Origin: Phycisphaerae bacterium
Lineage (GTDB): Bacteria; Chloroflexota; Anaerolineae; 4572-78; J111
Direction of reading: 5' to 3'
Assembly: GCA_028285035.1 (NCBI GenBank)
Contig: JANQQF010000035.1
Span: 1 to 64,000 of the forward strand
DNA: 64,000 bases
This document shows, piece after piece, positions 62,124 through 64,000 of this stretch. Both the position numbers and the translations under genes were made by a program. How positions within the stretch are numbered: position 1 is the first letter of the stretch; every line of letters starts with the position of its first letter. The notes under the pieces were generated by a model, which did not search any database, was not told where the DNA came from, and was given only the letters and a program-made list of their open reading frames with translations.

Positions 62124-64000
62124 ATGAACAATGAACCTGAAACACCCCTTGATCCATCGGAAAACGATCAGGTAGACCACTCCCCATCTTCACCAATTGA
62201 CTCTACGTCACGCCCGCAACAACCAATTCAACCCTATGTACCCCCACCTCCCTATGCCCAAGATTCAGTTTCACCAGGAATTAATTGGCGGCTAATTATC
62301 TGGGCTGTTTTGGGCACCTTAGCCATCCTACTGCTCTGGATTTATGTGCAAGCCTTTTTCTTCAATCAATCCGATCGTGTCGAGGTTGCTGTTATCGAAA
62401 CACCATCAGTTACGTCACCGCCTACATCCACCCCTACCGCCATCCCATCTCAAACCCCAACACCCGAAACAACTTCACAAGGCATCACTTTCATCTCAGC
62501 CACTGAGACCCCAACGCCTATCACTGGCGGTATACTACTCACTTTAAATCCCAACAGCGTCAGTTGGTTAGCCGAAGGGGAAGATGCCCAATTAGTTGAC
62601 CATCTGGGCGACTCATTTCTCTACGCAGGCACCCTAGACCAACGGGCTTATTATGGCTTACTTCAGTTTAATTTGTCCGAAGTTCCACGCGGAGCCAACA
62701 TTGCCAGTGCGAGATTACAACTCACTGGATTACAAGACAATCGACTTAGCGTAGTAGGTGATGGACAGTGGGAATTGCAATGGCTTGACACGGAGTATGA
62801 TTATCGCTGGCTTGAATTAGATTTCCGCCAACTTGAGAATGCCCTAATTTGGGATACCGTGGCCACCTTTGATCAAGCTGAGCTTGAGGTTGAGGGGACG
62901 AATGAGATTGAGTTTAGTCCAGCCCAATTGGCCTTACTAGAGCAACGTCGTCTGGAAAGTAATCGGGTTTCCTTTCGTTTGGTTGGCCCCAGTGGTGAGA
63001 TGGATAACGCCTTTGTGTGGGACAGTGGATTAGGGGCAGCTTCCAATCGCAATGCCCCGGAGCTATTTCTCAATGTTGGGCCAGCCCCCTCAGATCCCCC
63101 TCCACCTCATTATGTGGTTGTTACCAGCACACCAACGCCGGAGTCCTTAGGGACAGCAGTAGCGATATCGGTCCAAATGACCGCTGAGGCCGCCCGTGAG
63201 GGCACAGCCACGCCACTGCCGCCCTATTGGGTGACACCATTGATTGTGACGGCCACCCCAACGGCCGAAAATGCAGCCACAGCGGAGACAATGGGGATTG
63301 TAGCTACAGCCATTGCCTTGACCACAGGAGAACCGCTAACTCAAAGGGTTGTCACAGCGACACCAGTTCCACCTACGCCAACGTATGTCATCATCACCAG
63401 TACGCCCACGCCTGAGACTCTTGAAACAGCTGTGGTTATTTCTGAGCAGATGACCGCCGAAGCAGAACGAGTTGGCACCAGCACGCCATTGCCTGAAAAT
63501 TGGGTGACTCCAGCGGTTGTGACCAGCACACCAACACCGCTAAATACAGCCACCGTTGAATATTTTGCGGCCGTGGCCTTGACGACGGGCACACCAACGC
63601 CATTACCAGGTAATGCCCAGACAGCCACGCCGACCCCTGTACTGCTTGCCGCCGCTGCTTTAGCCTCGCCGACGATTACACCTACGCCCACCGCAACACC
63701 CCAACCAATTCCATCTGTACTCGAAGGGAAAATTATCTTTCTGTCCGATCGTGAAGGGGCGACAAACACCGATTTGGTGCGGGCGGCCACCCGTCAGGTT
63801 ACGCCCACAATCAGCCCCCAGCCCTATGTTTACGATCCGCAAACCGGCGAGTTATCCCGGCTGACCAATCGCGATGCCTATGATGTGGCCCGCAGTCAAG
63901 AGCCGTGGTCGGCTGATTATCAATTTGAAACCTATAGTCAACTGCTGTTGTGGACCAGTATTGTAGAGGATGATGGTGACTTGGTTGCTACCGAAGAGTT
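62124..64000 (+). CDS. Membrane-anchored TPTPE-repeat protein (runs off the window)
   Basis: An open frame from ATG 62124 to the window end, 625 complete codons and no stop, so it is incomplete at the 3' end. It has a proline-rich cytoplasmic start, one membrane helix at about 57-80, then a DNRLRE-like domain (about 140-325) with Asp/Leu-rich strands such as AYYGLLQFNLSEVP. A pair of about 85-residue repeats follows, with VVTSTPTPESLGTAVAIS and VIITSTPTPETLETAVVIS starting each. The visible end enters a TolB-like KIIFLSDREG region. It is 17 bases after the priming transferase, probably in the same operon. The role is unknown. Confidence 0.85.
   Translation, partial: MNNEPETPLDPSENDQVDHSPSSPIDSTSRPQQPIQPYVPPPPYAQDSVSPGINWRLIIWAVLGTLAILLLWIYVQAFFFNQSDRVEVAVIETPSVTSPPTSTPTAIPSQTPTPETTSQGITFISATETPTPITGGILLTLNPNSVSWLAEGEDAQLVDHLGDSFLYAGTLDQRAYYGLLQFNLSEVPRGANIASARLQLTGLQDNRLSVVGDGQWELQWLDTEYDYRWLELDFRQLENALIWDTVATFDQAELEVEGTNEIEFSPAQLALLEQRRLESNRVSFRLVGPSGEMDNAFVWDSGLGAASNRNAPELFLNVGPAPSDPPPPHYVVVTSTPTPESLGTAVAISVQMTAEAAREGTATPLPPYWVTPLIVTATPTAENAATAETMGIVATAIALTTGEPLTQRVVTATPVPPTPTYVIITSTPTPETLETAVVISEQMTAEAERVGTSTPLPENWVTPAVVTSTPTPLNTATVEYFAAVALTTGTPTPLPGNAQTATPTPVLLAAAALASPTITPTPTATPQPIPSVLEGKIIFLSDREGATNTDLVRAATRQVTPTISPQPYVYDPQTGELSRLTNRDAYDVARSQEPWSADYQFETYSQLLLWTSIVEDDGDLVATEE

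Noticed and set aside
63341..63790. Minus-strand frame of 149 codons with GVGV repeats
   Set aside because: It is antisense to the TPTPE repeat of the long plus-strand gene, which stays open from 62124 to the window end.
1..64000. CRISPR arrays, tRNA or rRNA genes
   Set aside because: No regularly spaced identical repeats, no tRNA T-loop and acceptor patterns, and no conserved rRNA sequence were recognised on either strand by eye.

Overview
The window reads as chromosomal DNA of a Chloroflexota bacterium (inference). The reasons are LPxTG-type surface proteins carrying DUF11 repeats, a C-terminal TPTPE-rich repeat protein of a style common in Anaerolineae-like genomes, an alpha/beta-fused 2-oxoacid dehydrogenase E1, and many short palindromic or MITE-like intergenic repeats. 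No rRNA, tRNA, CRISPR array or complete insertion sequence was found.

Region 1 (1-6.3 kb) holds two tandem paralogous secreted proteins that end in LPETG and LPATG sorting signals and are closed by a strong terminator. Region 2 (6.4-26 kb) is metabolic. It has an M29 aminopeptidase, a GlcD-like FAD oxidase, an S51 peptidase, and a divergent pair of transcription units. On the minus strand are an Lrp/AsnC regulator and a 2-oxoacid dehydrogenase (fused E1 plus E2). On the plus strand are a thiolase and the phenylacetyl-CoA epoxidase genes paaA, paaB (a tandem double-domain form), paaC and paaD, then a cyclase-family hydrolase. A minus-strand operon of translationally overlapping genes follows: a CHMI-type isomerase, a sulfatase and a PPOX-fold protein. 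After it come a flavin reductase and a membrane-anchored propeller-like protein.

Region 3 (26.4-62.1 kb, and probably beyond) is a very large surface-polysaccharide locus. It starts with a NusG/RfaH/LoaP-like antiterminator and a structured leader. It contains about ten glycosyltransferases, a Wzx flippase, a Wzy/O-antigen-ligase-like polymerase, a WbaP/WcaJ-type priming transferase, a Wzm/Wzt ABC exporter, a pyruvyltransferase-like gene, two methyltransferases and an SGNH hydrolase. It also contains eight sulfotransferase-like genes of several subfamilies. The combination suggests a heavily sulfated, possibly pyruvylated and methylated exopolysaccharide (inference).

The locus shows recent rearrangement. 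There is a wzt gene with its middle deleted, whose remaining C-terminal domain differs from that of the intact wzt. There is also a glycosyltransferase N-terminal stub, duplicated sulfotransferase and glycosyltransferase paralogues, and several MITE-like repeats between genes. The window ends inside an open membrane-anchored gene with TPTPE-type repeats.
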